Assembly (NCBI GenBank): GCA_028023455.1 | Contig: JAQFVV010006208.1 | Location: 4,944,963 to 5,008,962, forward strand | From: Epiperipatus broadwayi | Taxonomy: Eukaryota; Onychophora; Udeonychophora; Euonychophora; Peripatidae | Direction of reading: 5' to 3' | DNA length: 64,000 bases | Shown here: one piece after another, positions 37,625 to 49,330 of the stretch | Numbering within the stretch: the stretch's first letter is position 1 | How the letters are laid out: each line of letters opens with the position of its first letter | The notes under the pieces: generated by a model | What the model was told of the DNA's origin: nothing | Database searches by the model: none | Seen by the model: only the letters and a program-made list of their open reading frames with translations | Program-made: the position numbers and the translations under genes

Positions 37625-37724
37625 ACATTTGTAATACAAGCTTGTTAAATTAGGTGATATGATATATGATATGACTTCTTTGTAATTTCTTTTATGTATG
37701 TATGTATTTATTTATTTATATTAG

Positions 37725-40700
37725 TGAAAGTTGAAAAACCAGATACTGTAAGAGTAGAAGAAAGCATACAAGAAATAGTTGTTGTGAAACCATTAGCAAT
37801 TGAAAGAGAAGAAACAGAGGAAAAAGAAAGTACAGATGAAGTAGTATTGATCATACAACCAGAAAAACCAGTTGAAGTAAAACATAAAGAACAGATTGAG
37901 ATCACATTATTTACAAAATCTGTTGTTGAAGAAAAACCACAGATTCAAGAAACAGTAGAGGAAATCATCACTTTTAAACCCAAGAAAGAAGATATTGAAA
38001 AGGTAGAAGTAACAGAAGAAACTGTTGTGATTATACAACCTGAAAAATTAATTGAAGAAAAGCTTAAAGAAGAACAGGTAGAAATCACTCTTCTCACAAA
38101 GGCTGTTATTGAGGAAAAACCACAGGTTGAAGAAAAGATAGAAGAAATCATCACTCTTAAACCATTAAAACCCAAGAAAGAGGATGTTGAGAAAGTAGAA
38201 GTAACTGAAGAAACTACTGTTATTATACAAGCAGAAAAATTAATTGAAGAAAAACTTAAAGAAGAACAGGTTGAAATCACTTTTCTCACAAAGGCTGTTA
38301 TTGAGGAAAAACCACAGGTTGAAGAAAAGATCGAAGAAATCATCACTCTTAAACCATTAAAACCCAAGAAAGAGGATGTTGAGAAAGTAGAAGTAACTGA
38401 AGAAACTACTGTTATTATACAAGCAGAAAAATTAATTGAAGAAAAACTTAAAGAAGAACAAGTTGAAATCACTCTTCTCACAAAGGCTGTTATTGAGGAA
38501 AAACCACAGGTTGAAGAAAAGATCGAAGAAATCATCACTCTTAAACCATTAAAACCCAAGAAAGAGGATGTTGAGAAAGTAGAAGTAACTGAAGAAACTA
38601 CTGTTATTATACAACCAGAAAAATTAATTGAAGAAAAACTTAAAGAAGAACAAGTTGAAATCACTCTTCTCACAAAGGCTGTTATTGAGGAAAAACCACA
38701 GGTTGAAGAAAAGATCGAAGAAATCATCACTCTTAAACCATTAAAACCCAAGAAAGAGGATGTTGAGAAAGTAGAAGTAACTGAAGAAACTACTGTTATT
38801 ATACAACCAGAAAAATTAATTGAAGAAAAACTTAAAGAAGAACAAGTTGAAATCACTCTTCTCACAAAGGCTATTATTGAGGAAAAACCACAGGTTGAAG
38901 AAAAGATCGAAGAAATCATCACTCTTAAACCATTAAAACCCAAGAAAGAGGATGTTGAGAAAGTAGAAGTAACTGAAGAAACTACTGTTATTATACAACC
39001 AGAAAAATTAATTGAAGAAAAACTTAAAGAAGAACAAGTTGAAATCACTCTTCTCACAAAGGCTGTTATTGAGGAAAAACCACAGGTTGAAGAAAAGATC
39101 GAAGAAATCATCACTCTTAAACCATTAAAACCCAAGAAAGAGGATGTTGAGAAAGTAGAAGTAACTGAAGAAACTACTGTTATTATACAACCAGAAAAAT
39201 TAATTGAAGAAAAACTTAAAGAAGAACAGGTTGAAATCACTCTTCTCACAAAGGCTATTATTGAGGAAAAACCACAGGTTGAAGAAAAGATCGAAGAAAT
39301 CATCACTCTTAAACCATTAAAACCCAAGAAAGAGGATGTTGAGAAAGTAGAAGTAACTGAAGAAACTACTGTTATTATACAACCAGAAAAATTAATTGAA
39401 GAAAAACTTAAAGAAGAACAGGTTGAAATCACTCTTCTCGCAAAGGCTATTATTGAGGAAAAACCACAGGTTGAAGAAAAGATCGAAGAAATTGTCACTC
39501 TTAAACCATTAAAACCCAAGAAAGAGGATGTTGAGAAAGTAGAAGTAACTGAAGAAACTACTGTTATTATACAACCAGAAAAATTAATTGAAGAAAAACT
39601 TAAAGAAGAACAGGTTGAAATCACTCTTCTCACAAAGGCTGTTATTGAGGAAAAACCACAGGTTGAAGAAAAGATCGAAGAAATCATCACTCTTAAACCA
39701 TTAAAACCCAAGAAAGAGGATGTTGAGAAAGTAGAAGTAACTGAAGAAACTACTGTTATTATACAAGCAGAAAAATTAATTGAAGAAAAACTTAAAGAAG
39801 AACAGGTTGAAATCACTCTTCTCACAAAGGCTGTTATTGAGGAAAAACCACAGGTTGAAGAAAAGATCGAAGAAATCATCACTCTTAAACCATTAAAACC
39901 CAAGAAAGAGGATGTTGAGAAAGTAGAAGTAACTGAAGAAACTACTGTTATTATACAAGCAGAAAAATTAATTGAAGAAAAACTTAAAGAAGAACAGGTT
40001 GAAATCACTCTTCTCACAAAGGCTGTTATTGAGGAAAAACCACAGGTTGAAGAAAAGATCGAAGAAATCATCACTCTTAAACCATTAAAACCCAAGAAAG
40101 AGGATGTTGAGAAAGTAGAAGTAACTGAAGAAACTACTGTTATTATACAAGCAGAAAAATTAATTGAAGAAAAACTTAAAGAAGAACAGGTTGAAATCAC
40201 TCTTCTCACAAAGGCTGTTATTGAGGAAAAACCACAGGTTGAAGAAAAGATCGAAGAAATCATCACTCTTAAACCATTAAAACCCAAGAAAGAGGATGTT
40301 GAGAAAGTAGAAGTAACTGAAGAAACTACTGTTATTATACAACCAGAAAAATTAATTGAAGAAAAACTTAAAGAAGAACAGGTTGAAATCACTCTTCTCA
40401 CAAAGGCTGTTATTGAGGAAAAACCACAGGTTGAAGAAAAGATCGAAGAAATCATCACTCTTAAACCATTAAAACCCAAGAAAGAGGATGTTGAGAAAGT
40501 AGAAGTAACTGAAGAAACTACTGTTATTATACAAGCAGAAAAATTAATTGAAGAAAAACTTAAAGAAGAACAGGTTGAAATCACTCTTCTCACAAAGGCT
40601 GTTATTGAGGAAAAACCACAGGTTGAAGAAAAGATCGAAGAAATCATCACTCTTAAACCATTAAAACCCAAGAAAGAGGATGTTGAGAAAGTAGAAGTAA

Positions 40701-43700
40701 CTGAAGAAACTACTGTTATTATACAACCCGAAAAATTAATTGAAGAAAAACTTAAAGAAGAACAGGTTGAAATCACTCTTCTCACAAAGGCTGTTATTGA
40801 GGAAAAACCACAGGTTGAAGAAAAGATCGAAGAAATCATCACTCTTAAACCATTAAAACCCAAGAAAGAGGATGTTGAGAAAGTAGAAGTAACTGAAGAA
40901 ACTACTGTTATTATACAAGCAGAAAAATTAATTGAAGAAAAACTTAAAGAAGAACAGGTTGAAATCACTCTTCTCACAAAGGCTGTTACTGAGGAAAAAC
41001 CACAGGTTGAAGAAAAGATCGAAGAAATCATCACTCTTAAACCATTAAAACCCAAGAAAGAGGATGTTGAGAAAGTAGAAGTAACTGAAGAAACTACTGT
41101 TATTATACAACCAGAAAAATTAATTGAAGAAAAACTTAAAGAAGAACAGGTTGAAATCACTCTTCTCACAAAGGCTGTTATTGAGGAAAAACCACAGGTT
41201 GAAGAAAAGATCGAAGAAATCATCACTCTTAAACCATTAAAACCCAAGAAAGAGGATGTTGAGAAAGTAGAAGTAACTGAAGAAACTACTGTTATTATAC
41301 AACCAGAAAAATTAATTGAAGAAAAACTTAAAGAAGAACAGGTTGAAATCACTCTTCTCACAAAGGCTGTTATTGAGGAAAAACCACAGGTTGAAGAAAA
41401 GATCGAAGAAATCATCACTCTTAAACCATTAAAACCCAAGAAAGAGGATGTTGAGAAAGTAGAAGTAACTGAAGAAACTACTGTTATCATACAAGCAGAA
41501 AAATTAATTGAAGAAAAACTTAAAGAAGAACAGGTTGAAATCACTCTTCTCACAAAGGCTGTTATTGAGGAAAAACCACAGGTTGAAGAAAAGATCGAAG
41601 AAATCATCACTCTTAAACCATTAAAACCCAAGAAAGAGGATGTTGAGAAAGTAGAAGTAACTGAAGAAACTACTGTTATTATACAACCAGAAAAATTAAT
41701 TGAAGAAAAACTTAAAGAAGAACAGGTTGAAATCACTCTTCTCACAAAGGCTGTTATTGAGGAAAAACCACAGGTTGAAGAAAAGATCGAAGAAATCATC
41801 ACTCTTAAACCATTAAAACCCAAGAAAGAGGATGTTGAGAAAGTAGAAGTAACTGAAGAAACTACTGTTATTATACAACCCAGAAAATTAATTGAAGAAA
41901 AACTTAAAGAAGAACAGGTTGAAATCACTCTTCTCACAAAGGCTCTTATTGAGGAAAAACCACAGGTTGAAGAAAAGATCGAAGAAATCATCACTCTTAA
42001 ACCATTAAAACCCAAGAAAGAGGATGTTGAGAAAGTAGAAGTAACTGAAGAAACTACTGTTATTATACAACCAGAAAAATTAATTGAAGAAAAACTTAAA
42101 GAAGAACAGGTTGAAATCACTCTTCTCACAAAGGCTATTATTGAGGAAAAACCACAGGTTGAAGAAAAGATCGAAGAAATCATCACTCTTAAACCATTAA
42201 AACCCAAGAAAGAGGATGTTGAGAAAGTAGAAGTAACTGAAGAAACTACTGTTATTATACAACCAGAAAAATTAATTGAAGAAAAACTTAAAGAAGAACA
42301 GGTTGAAATCACTCTTCTCACAAAGGCTGTTATTGAGGAAAAACCACAGGTTGAAGAAAAGATCGAAGAAATCATCACTCTTAAACCATTAAAACCCAAG
42401 AAAGAGGATGTTGAGAAAGTAGAAGTAACTGAAGAAACTACTGTTATTATACAACCAGAAAAATTAATTGAAGAAAAACTTAAAGAAGAACAGGTTGAAA
42501 TCACTCTTCTCACAAAGGCTGTTATTGAGGAAAAACCACAGGTTGAAGAAAAGATCGAAGAAATCATCACTCTTAAACCATTAAAACCCAAGAAAGAGGA
42601 TGTTGAGAAAGTAGAAGTAACTGAAGAAACTACTGTTATTATACAACCAGAAAAATTAATTGAAGAAAAACTTAAAGAAGAACAGGTTGAAATCACTCTT
42701 CTCACAAAGGCTGTTATTGAGGAAAAACCACAGGTTGAAGAAAAGATCGAAGAAATCATCACTCTTAAACCATTAAAACCCAAGAAAGAGGATGTTGAGA
42801 AAGTAGAAGTAACTGAAGAAACTACTGTTATTATACAACCAGAAAAATTAATTGAAGAAAAACTTAAAGAAGAACAGGTTGAAATCACTCTTCTCACAAA
42901 GGCTGTTATTGAGGAAAAACCACAGGTTGAAGAAAAGATCGAAGAAATCATCACTCTTAAACCATTAAAACCCAAGAAAGAGGATGTTGAGAAAGTAGAA
43001 GTAACTGAAGAAACTACTGTTATTATACAACCAGAAAAATTAATTGAAGAAAAACTTAAAGAAGAACAGGTTGAAATCACTCTTCTCACAAAGGCTGTTA
43101 TTGAGGAAAAACCACAGGTTGAAGAAAAGATCGAAGAAATCATCACTCTTAAACCATTAAAACCCAAGAAAGAGGATGTTGAGAAAGTAGAAGTAACTGA
43201 AGAAACTACTGTTATTATACAACCAGAAAAATTAATTGAAGAAAAACTTAAAGAAGAACAGGTTGAAATCACTCTTCTCACAAAGGCTGTTATTGAGGAA
43301 AACCACAGGTTGAAGAAAAGATCGAAGAAATCATCACTCTTAAACCATTAAAACCCAAGAAAGAGGATGTTGAGAAAGTAGAAGTAACTGAAGAAACTAC
43401 TGTTATTATACGAGCAGAAAAATTAATTGAAGAAAAACTTAAAGAAGAACAGGTTGAAATCACTCTTCTCACAAAGGCTGTTATTGAGGAAAAGCCACAG
43501 ATTGAAGAAAAGATCGAAGAAATCATCACTCTTAAACCATTAAAACCCAAGAAAGAGGATGTTGAGAAAGTAGAAGTAACTGAAGAAACTACTGTTATTA
43601 TACAACCAGAAAAATTAATTGAAGAAAAACTTAAAGAAGAACAGGTTGAAATCACTCTTCTCACAAAGGCTGTTATTGAGGAAAAACCACAGGTTGAAGA

Positions 43701-45934
43701 AAAGATCGAAGAAATCATCACTCTTAAACCATTAAAACCCAAGAAAGAGGATGTTGAGAAAGTAGAAGTAACTGAAGAAACTACTGTTACTATACAAGCA
43801 GAAAAATTAATTGAAGAAAAACTTAAAGAAGAACAGGTTGAAATCACTCTTCTCACAAAGGCTGTTATTGAGGAAAAGCCACAGATTGAAGAAAAGATCG
43901 AAGAAATCATCACTCTTAAACCATTAAAACCCAAGAAAGAGGATGTTGAGAAAGTAGAAGTAACTGAAGAAACTACTGTTATTATACAACCAGAAAAATT
44001 AATTGAAGAAAAACTTAAAGAAGAACAGGTTGAAATCACTCTTCTCACAAAGGCTGTTATTGAGGAAAAACCACAGGTTGAAGAAAAGATCGAAGAAATC
44101 ATCACTCTTAAACCATTAAAACCCAAGAAAGAGGATGTTGAGAAAGTAGAAGTAACTGAAGAAACTACTGTTACTATACAAGCAGAAAAATTAATTGAAG
44201 AAAAACTTAAAGAAGAACAGGTTGAAATCACTCTTCTCACAAAGGCTATTATTGAGGAAAAACCACAGGTTGAAGAAAAGATCGAAGAAATCATCACTCT
44301 TAAACCATTAAAACCCAAGAAAGAGGATGTTGAGAAAGTAGAAGTAACTGAAGAAACTACTGTTACTATACAAGCAGAAAAATTAATTGAAGAAAAACTT
44401 AAAGAAGAACAGGTTGAAATCACTCTTCTCACAAAGGCTATTATTGAGGAAAAACCACAGGTTGAAGAAAAGATCGAAGAAATCATCACTCTTAAACCAT
44501 TAAAACCCAAGAAAGAGGATGTTGAGAAAGTAGAAGTAACTGAAGAAACTACTGTTATTATACAACCAGAAAAATTAATTGAAGAAAAACTTAAAGAAGA
44601 ACAGGTTGAAATCACTCTTCTCACAAAGGCTGTTATTGAGGAAAAACCACAGGTTGAAGAAAAGATCGAAGAAATCATCACTCTTAAACCATTAAAACCC
44701 AAGAAAGAGGATGTTGAGAAAGTAGAAGTAACTGAAGAAACTACCGTTATTATACAAGCAGAAAAATTAATTGAAGAAAAACTTAAAGAAGAACAGGTTG
44801 AAATCACTCTTCTCACAAAGGCTGTTATTGAGGAAAAACCACAGGTTGAAGAAAAGATCGAAGAAATCATCACTCTTAAACCATTAAAACCCAAGAAAGA
44901 GGATGTTGAGAAAGTAGAAGTAACTGAAGAAACTACTGTTATTATACAAGCAGAAAAATTAATTGAAGAAAAACTTAAAGAAGAACAGGTTGAAATCACT
45001 CTTCTCACAAAGGCTGTTATTGAGGAAAAACCACAGGTTGAAGAAAAGATCGAAGAAATCATCACTCTTAAACCATTAAAACCCAAGAAAGAGGATGTTG
45101 AGAAAGTAGAAGTAACTGAAGAAACTACTGTTATTATACAACCCGGAAAATTAATTGAAGAAAAACTTAAAGAAGAACAGGTTGAAATCACTCTTCTCAC
45201 AAAGGCTATTATTGAGGAAAAACCACAGGTTGAAGAAAAGATCGAAGAAATCATCACTCTTAAACCATTAAAACCCAAGAAAGAGGATGTTGAGAAAGTA
45301 GAAGTAACTGAAGAAACTACTGTTATTATACAACCCGGAAAATTAATTGAAGAAAAACTTAAAGAAGAACAGGTTGAAATCACTCTTCTCACAAAGGCTA
45401 TTATTGAAGAAAAACCACAGGTTGAAGAGAAGATACAAGAAATCATCATTCTTAAACCATTAAAACCCAAGAAAGAGGATGTTGAGAAAGTAGAAGTAAC
45501 TGAAGAAACTACTGTTATTATACAACCAGAAAAATTAATTGAAGAAAAACTTAAAGAAGAACAGTTTGAAGTCACACTTTTTACAATGGGAGGAGAACAA
45601 AAAACTGAAGAAATAACTACAGCAACATCTAAGGTAGAAGAAATTCATACAACAGAAATATTAACAATTAAGCCCATTAAACCTGTACCAAAAATTCTTC
45701 AAGAAGGCAAAAGTGAAGACTTTAGTGTGAAAATTGTTGAAGAAGCTGTGAGAGATGTTGATATGAGTGTTTACTTCAAGCCTATAAAACCTGAAGAAGC
45801 TTTTGAGGATACTGAAACTGATCAACAGTCATTGTACAGTTTACCAATGAAACTTGATGATTTTGTTGCTGTAGAGGAGCAGGAGGCTTCTTTTGCTTTT
45901 AAACCATATGCAAAAGAAATTATTGAAACAGAAG
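37725..45934 (+). CDS. Titin-like protein, giant exon with 64-residue PEVK-like repeats
   Basis: The exon follows TTTATATTAG and starts in phase 1. Two diverged leader units come first (from MKVEKPDTVRVEESIQE; then EEKPQIQETVEEIITFKP), then 39 nearly identical 64-residue units, then a unique tail of about 113 residues (GGEQKTEEITTATSKVEE to KPYAKEIIETE). Pro, Glu, Val and Lys make up about 61% of a typical unit, matching the PEVK concept of titin elastic springs. There is no folded domain or membrane segment. One base is missing in the A-run at 43299-43302, which throws the frame off and gives an early stop at 43349-43351. Restoring the count makes the exon 8,211 bases, exactly divisible by three, with a phase-1 exit. 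The donor is the weak GTTGGT; unspliced, the frame ends at TAA 45955-45957. Confidence 0.85.
38111..45597 (+). repeat. Tandem array, 39 units of 192 bp (64 codons)
   Basis: Each unit opens at GAGGAAAAACCACAG and recurs every 192 bases from 38111; 38 full periods reach 45406 once one lost base is allowed for. Units are almost identical even at silent positions. Variation is limited mainly to IIQPEKL versus IIQAEKL, TKAVI versus TKAII, and rare forms (PRKL at 41878, PGKL at 45140 and 45332, RAEKL near 43411). A long antisense open frame exists because the period is a multiple of three and that frame lacks stops. Confidence 0.95.
43299..43302 (+). other. Frame-breaking one-base loss in an A-run
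   Basis: All neighbouring units have GAGG followed by five A and CCACAGG; here there are four. The open frame changes at this point, and the second frame stays open from here to the end of the exon at 45934. The site is a homopolymer inside a near-identical array, the typical place for a sequencing or assembly error. A true null or polymorphic allele cannot be excluded from one sequence. Confidence 0.9.
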
Positions 45935-46229
45935 GTTGGTATAATATTTTTTATTAATTTAATTTTACAATTATTTACAGTTTGACTATTATTCTTCTCA
46001 TTTCAAAATTTTAAAAAGAAGTACTAATAATTCAAACTTTGCAATTTAAATAGCTTATTTAGTATATGCCTATAATTAAAATAAATCACAACCATTTATG
46101 TCTATGGGTTAGCAATAAAGATTTAATCAGTAGCAGGCATTGTGAGATTGTGTTAGGATAAAAAGATAAATTTTCACTCTTGTATATCTGCCTAAATATT
46201 AATAGAGTTCAAAATTGCATGTTATAACA

Positions 46230-47060
46230 ATTAGAGGGGAACAGAACACAAACTTTCAAACTCCCGTCTGCTATTTACTTCATCTTATGACCACATGCAT
46301 GAGAAAAAGATAAATGATCTCCAATATACCTATTTTGTGCTGAAGCAGCATTCATAAGTTGATCCAGATCTTTATCTCCCACACATATATGTAATCAGTG
46401 GTCAGTTATATTAAGATACTTTGAAACTTTAATGGATAGATTTCTGCACTCTTCAGCTATCCATATTGTTGAAAATCTGACGATAGAATTTTCACAGCCC
46501 TTGTTGATGCCAATATTTTTATCATACCCATGTTGAGTCCAAGTCACTCTGACCGCTCGATTATAGAACCTTAATATCCCCATTCATATATACATAAGAG
46601 GGATGAGCAGAATTCAGGCTGAATGTGTAATATTTAAATACAATTATATTCTATATACTGAACTTCTATTTAATTAAATGGATATATTAAAGTCCTATAT
46701 ATGAGCAGTCAGGGTGAAGTCAACATGGGTATGATAAATAACATAATGGCATCAACAAGGACTTTGAGTATTCCATCGTTAGATTTTCAATAATATGGAT
46801 GGCTAAAGAGTTGAAGAGTGGAGAAGATTGAAGTCTGTCCATTAACGTTCGAAGATTTGCTATATTAATATAAACTGAGCACTGGTTATATATATGTATG
46901 GGAGATGATCTGGACCAAGTGATGAGTATTTGTTCAATACATGTATTGGAGATTATTTATCTTTTTCACATGTGTGGTCATGTGTATTGGTTGAAAGAGA
47001 TAGAATGGATAGTTGAAGGGAGCTTGAAAGTCTGTGCTCAAATCCTTTCTAATTACATTT
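46230..47060. repeat. Foldback family B, large copy
   Basis: The left end TTAGAGGGGAACAGAACAC pairs imperfectly with the right end CTGTGCTCAAATCCTTTCTA. Inside, ATCTTTATCTCCCACACATA, AACTTTAATGGATAG and CATACCCATGTTGA have inverted partners GGGAGATGATCTGGAC, CTGTCCATTAACGTT and TCAACATGGGTATG. The centre near 46580-46700 is the hairpin turn. Confidence 0.8.
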
Positions 47061-47495
47061 AAAGTTCAGTATATATAATATACTTGTATTTAAATATTAA
47101 GTTATAACAAACAATTGAAATGAGGTTTTACTACGTTTACTAATAGATTAACCAGGACATGCTTGTTTGTGATGTATTTTAAATTTAGGTATTTCAGTTT
47201 AGATATATAATTGATGTTTGCAATGAAAAAACATATTTGACAAGCCTATTTCACATTTTCAAAAATTTCCTTTTCAAATTTCTTTATATTGCATGTATCG
47301 CTTTTGATCTTTATGTCTAGATTGATTGTACTTTTATATATATATATATGAAAAATGTTACCTGCTTGATTTTAGAATTTGAATTTATTTGCAATCAACT
47401 ATATTCTCTGCTGGGTTTAACCCTTAATTGTTTCAATTCATGATTCCTAATTATATATATATATGTTAAATTAAATATTTTAATGGATTGTTATT

Positions 47496-47965
47496 AGAAT
47501 AAAGAATAGAAATGAGGAGATTATATCCATGTAAATAGAAATAACCTTTAAGCTTTTATGTTACCAAAAACTTATTAATTACTACTAATTGACAATTCCT
47601 GAGGCCAAATCATTTTTCTCTTTAAACCTATAATAGCTCTTTTGTTTGAGTTTTTTTATTGCAGTTAAAGGTGTCCTCTTTTACTTCAAATCCAAGTTCT
47701 TATATGCATTTAAACCCAAATAAACCTATAATAAATAGATTTCTGGGTTTAAATCCATATAAGAATTTGGGTTTGAAGTAAAAGGTGATCCATTTTACTT
47801 CAATAAAAAAACTCAAACAAAAGAGCTATTATAGATTTAAAGAAAAACTGGTTTGGCTTCAGAAATTGTCAATTAGTAGCAATTGATAATTTTTAGAAAC
47901 ATCAAAAGTTGAAGAGCATTTCTAATTTACATGGATCTCATCTTCTCATTTCTATTTTTATTATA
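47496..47965. repeat. Long inverted repeat with conserved inner arms
   Basis: AATAGCTCTTTTGTTTGAGT on the left and ACTCAAACAAAAGAGCTATT on the right are exact inverted copies. The arms extend outward through CTACTAATTGACAATT and AATTGTCAATTAGTAG, and inward through CTTTTACTTCAAATCC and its complement. The outermost pairing (AGAAATGAGGAGAT with ATCTTCTCATTTCT) is imperfect. Confidence 0.85.
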
Positions 47966-48114
47966 TACTTATAAAGCTAAATGATTACAATGCCAAATAT
48001 TATATAAAATTTCGAGATTTAATTTCCAAACATCAACGATAAAGTTGCTTTGGAAATTTAGTCTTGAACTTTATATATACATTTAATACTGATTATTTGG
48101 CTTTAAGAATTACA

Positions 48115-48232
48115 GATTGTGTGAGTTATAATTATGTGCATGTGTACGACTACAGTTTTTAGGTTTACCCAGGCGATTGTGTGAGTTATAATTATGTGCA
48201 TCTGTACGATTACAGTTTTTAGGCTTACTCAG
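48115..48232 (+). repeat. 60-bp tandem duplication, two copies
   Basis: GTGAGTTATAATTATGTGCA starts at 48121 and again at 48181, and the copies differ at only a few positions (for example GTGTACGACTACAG and CTGTACGATTACAG). The duplication lies about 215 bases upstream of the next exon. Confidence 0.9.
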
Positions 48233-48447
48233 GTAGGCCATTGCTTGTTACTATTATTTAACTCTTATTTTGGCTGGTTAAATAAAGATGAAGTATCTCT
48301 AGCACCACTTATTGTCTTTTTACTATCCAGACAATAACATTGAACCTATAACAGAAATAACAAGCACACACATTTAAGTGAATACAAAAACCATATTCAC
48401 ATTCTTCACTTAGAAATTTTTTTATATTAACATATATATATTTTCAG

Positions 48448-48555
48448 AAGAATTAATAGCACCATATTTCATCAAGAAACCTAAATTTTTAAGAATCAAA
48501 GAAAATGAGACAACTGAGTTTACTTGTCAAGTTGGAGGCATTCCTGTACCGGAAG
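48448..48555 (+). CDS. Titin-like protein, exon encoding first half of an Ig domain
   Basis: A 108-bp symmetric phase 1-1 exon between TATTTTCAG and GTAATG. It reads EELIAPYFIKKPKFLRIKE, then NETTEFTCQVGGIPVPE. This is the A-to-C part of an I-set domain, with the PxF--xP start and the B-strand Cys in FTCQV. The last base joins the first two of the exon at 54554 to make Val, giving PEVTW, so the core Trp falls in the next exon. Splitting an Ig domain just before its Trp is a common arrangement in muscle Ig proteins. Confidence 0.88.
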
Positions 48556-48879
48556 GTAATGTAAACATATATTATTTGAATAGACTTTGTATTATTATGA
48601 GATATTATTATCCAATGGCAGATCTTATATGTTTGCCTAATTATTTTAATTCTATACTAGTCCCTACATTCTTTTCTAATAAATTTAATCCATTATTTAT
48701 TTTTATTTATTTATCATTCTATTCAGAAATAAACAGCCTAAAGACAAATACCTAACAATTCCTTTTATACCTAATGTATCTTCAAATATTGCAAAAAAAA
48801 ATGTCTAACAATTTCAAATTTAGCTTCAGAACACCTTCCAGTACTAACCGACTAATAAATAATTCAAAAGATAAAATAG

Positions 48880-49330
48880 AAAAAAGATCAAGCCCCTCAT
48901 GTGGTCTATAAAATGGCATGCCCTCAATTAGGCTGCCATGCATCTTACTACAGTGAGACTCGGGCTAACCTTAATACAAGAATTTACCAACACAGGTATG
49001 CATACAATAGGGTTAAAAATAAAAATGAAGGAACATCAGTATTCTGGAAACAACAAGCAGCTACAGGCCATGTATTCGAACCCAGTTCTGCCCAAATAAT
49101 TTGTACAGAGAAGAGTGATGCCAAAAGAAGAGTTAAAGAAGCTTTTTACATAGCAAATTATCTCAGTGCCATTAATAGAAGAGAGGCGTGCTTTGCTCTC
49201 TCCAAACAATGGATTAACTAATTAAAAATTCAAACTCATTCGCATATGTGTACAATAAATCACAACAGTCTTCATTCACAAAGCTATGAGTATGAGATTC
49301 CAACATTAAATCTCAAAAGCGCTAAGCAAA
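48880..49330 (+). pseudogene. Penelope-like element fragment with GIY-YIG-type domain
   Basis: The frame at 48901-49221 reads VVYKMACPQLGCHASYYSET, then RANLNTRIYQH, ATGHVFEP, KRRVKEAFYIANYLSAINRR and ALSKQWIN before a stop. The order (VVYK-x-C-x-C-YxxET-xxxLxxRIxxH, then TGH and EAFYI) is that of the GIY-YIG endonuclease end of Penelope-like retroelements. The canonical YIGET appears as YYSET, so the Gly is lost. No reverse-transcriptase part precedes it. After the stop, AAAGCGCTAAGC resembles the tail of the 30.4-kb copy. Confidence 0.7.

Larger units (their letters stand above)
32191..37724 (+). other. Intron 4 of the titin-like gene
   Basis: It begins GTAAGT and ends TTATTTATATTAG. It contains a family E fragment at 33290-33570, an inverted repeat at 33646-33747, family D foldbacks at 34371-34575 and 37358-37624, a 411-bp tandem duplication at 34486-35305, a LINE remnant at 35825-36400 and a family C block at 37225-37315. 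The 106-codon antisense frame at 32836-33156 was not recognised as a gene. Confidence 0.75.
45935..48447 (+). other. Intron 5 of the titin-like gene
   Basis: It starts with the weak donor GTTGGT and ends TATATATTTTCAG. It holds a large family B foldback at 46230-47060, a long inverted repeat at 47496-47965 and a 60-bp tandem duplication at 48115-48232. I see no further exon. Confidence 0.75.

Noticed and set aside
37694-37724. ATG at 37694 as a true start for the PEVK-like protein
   Set aside because: The segment is a repetitive T-rich tract ending TTATATTAG, a normal acceptor, and the phase matches the exon ending at 32190.
37945-45575. Antisense open frames of 1778 and 761 codons across the PEVK-like array
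   Set aside because: The 192-base period is a multiple of three and this antisense frame happens to lack stops, so openness in one unit is copied to all. The predicted protein is Ser/Phe/Ile-rich, has no domain, and the sense strand fits the splice-phase chain.
38111-45597. Direct repeats at regular spacing, considered as a CRISPR or satellite array
   Set aside because: Units are contiguous without unique spacers, keep the protein reading frame, and lie in an exon of an animal gene.
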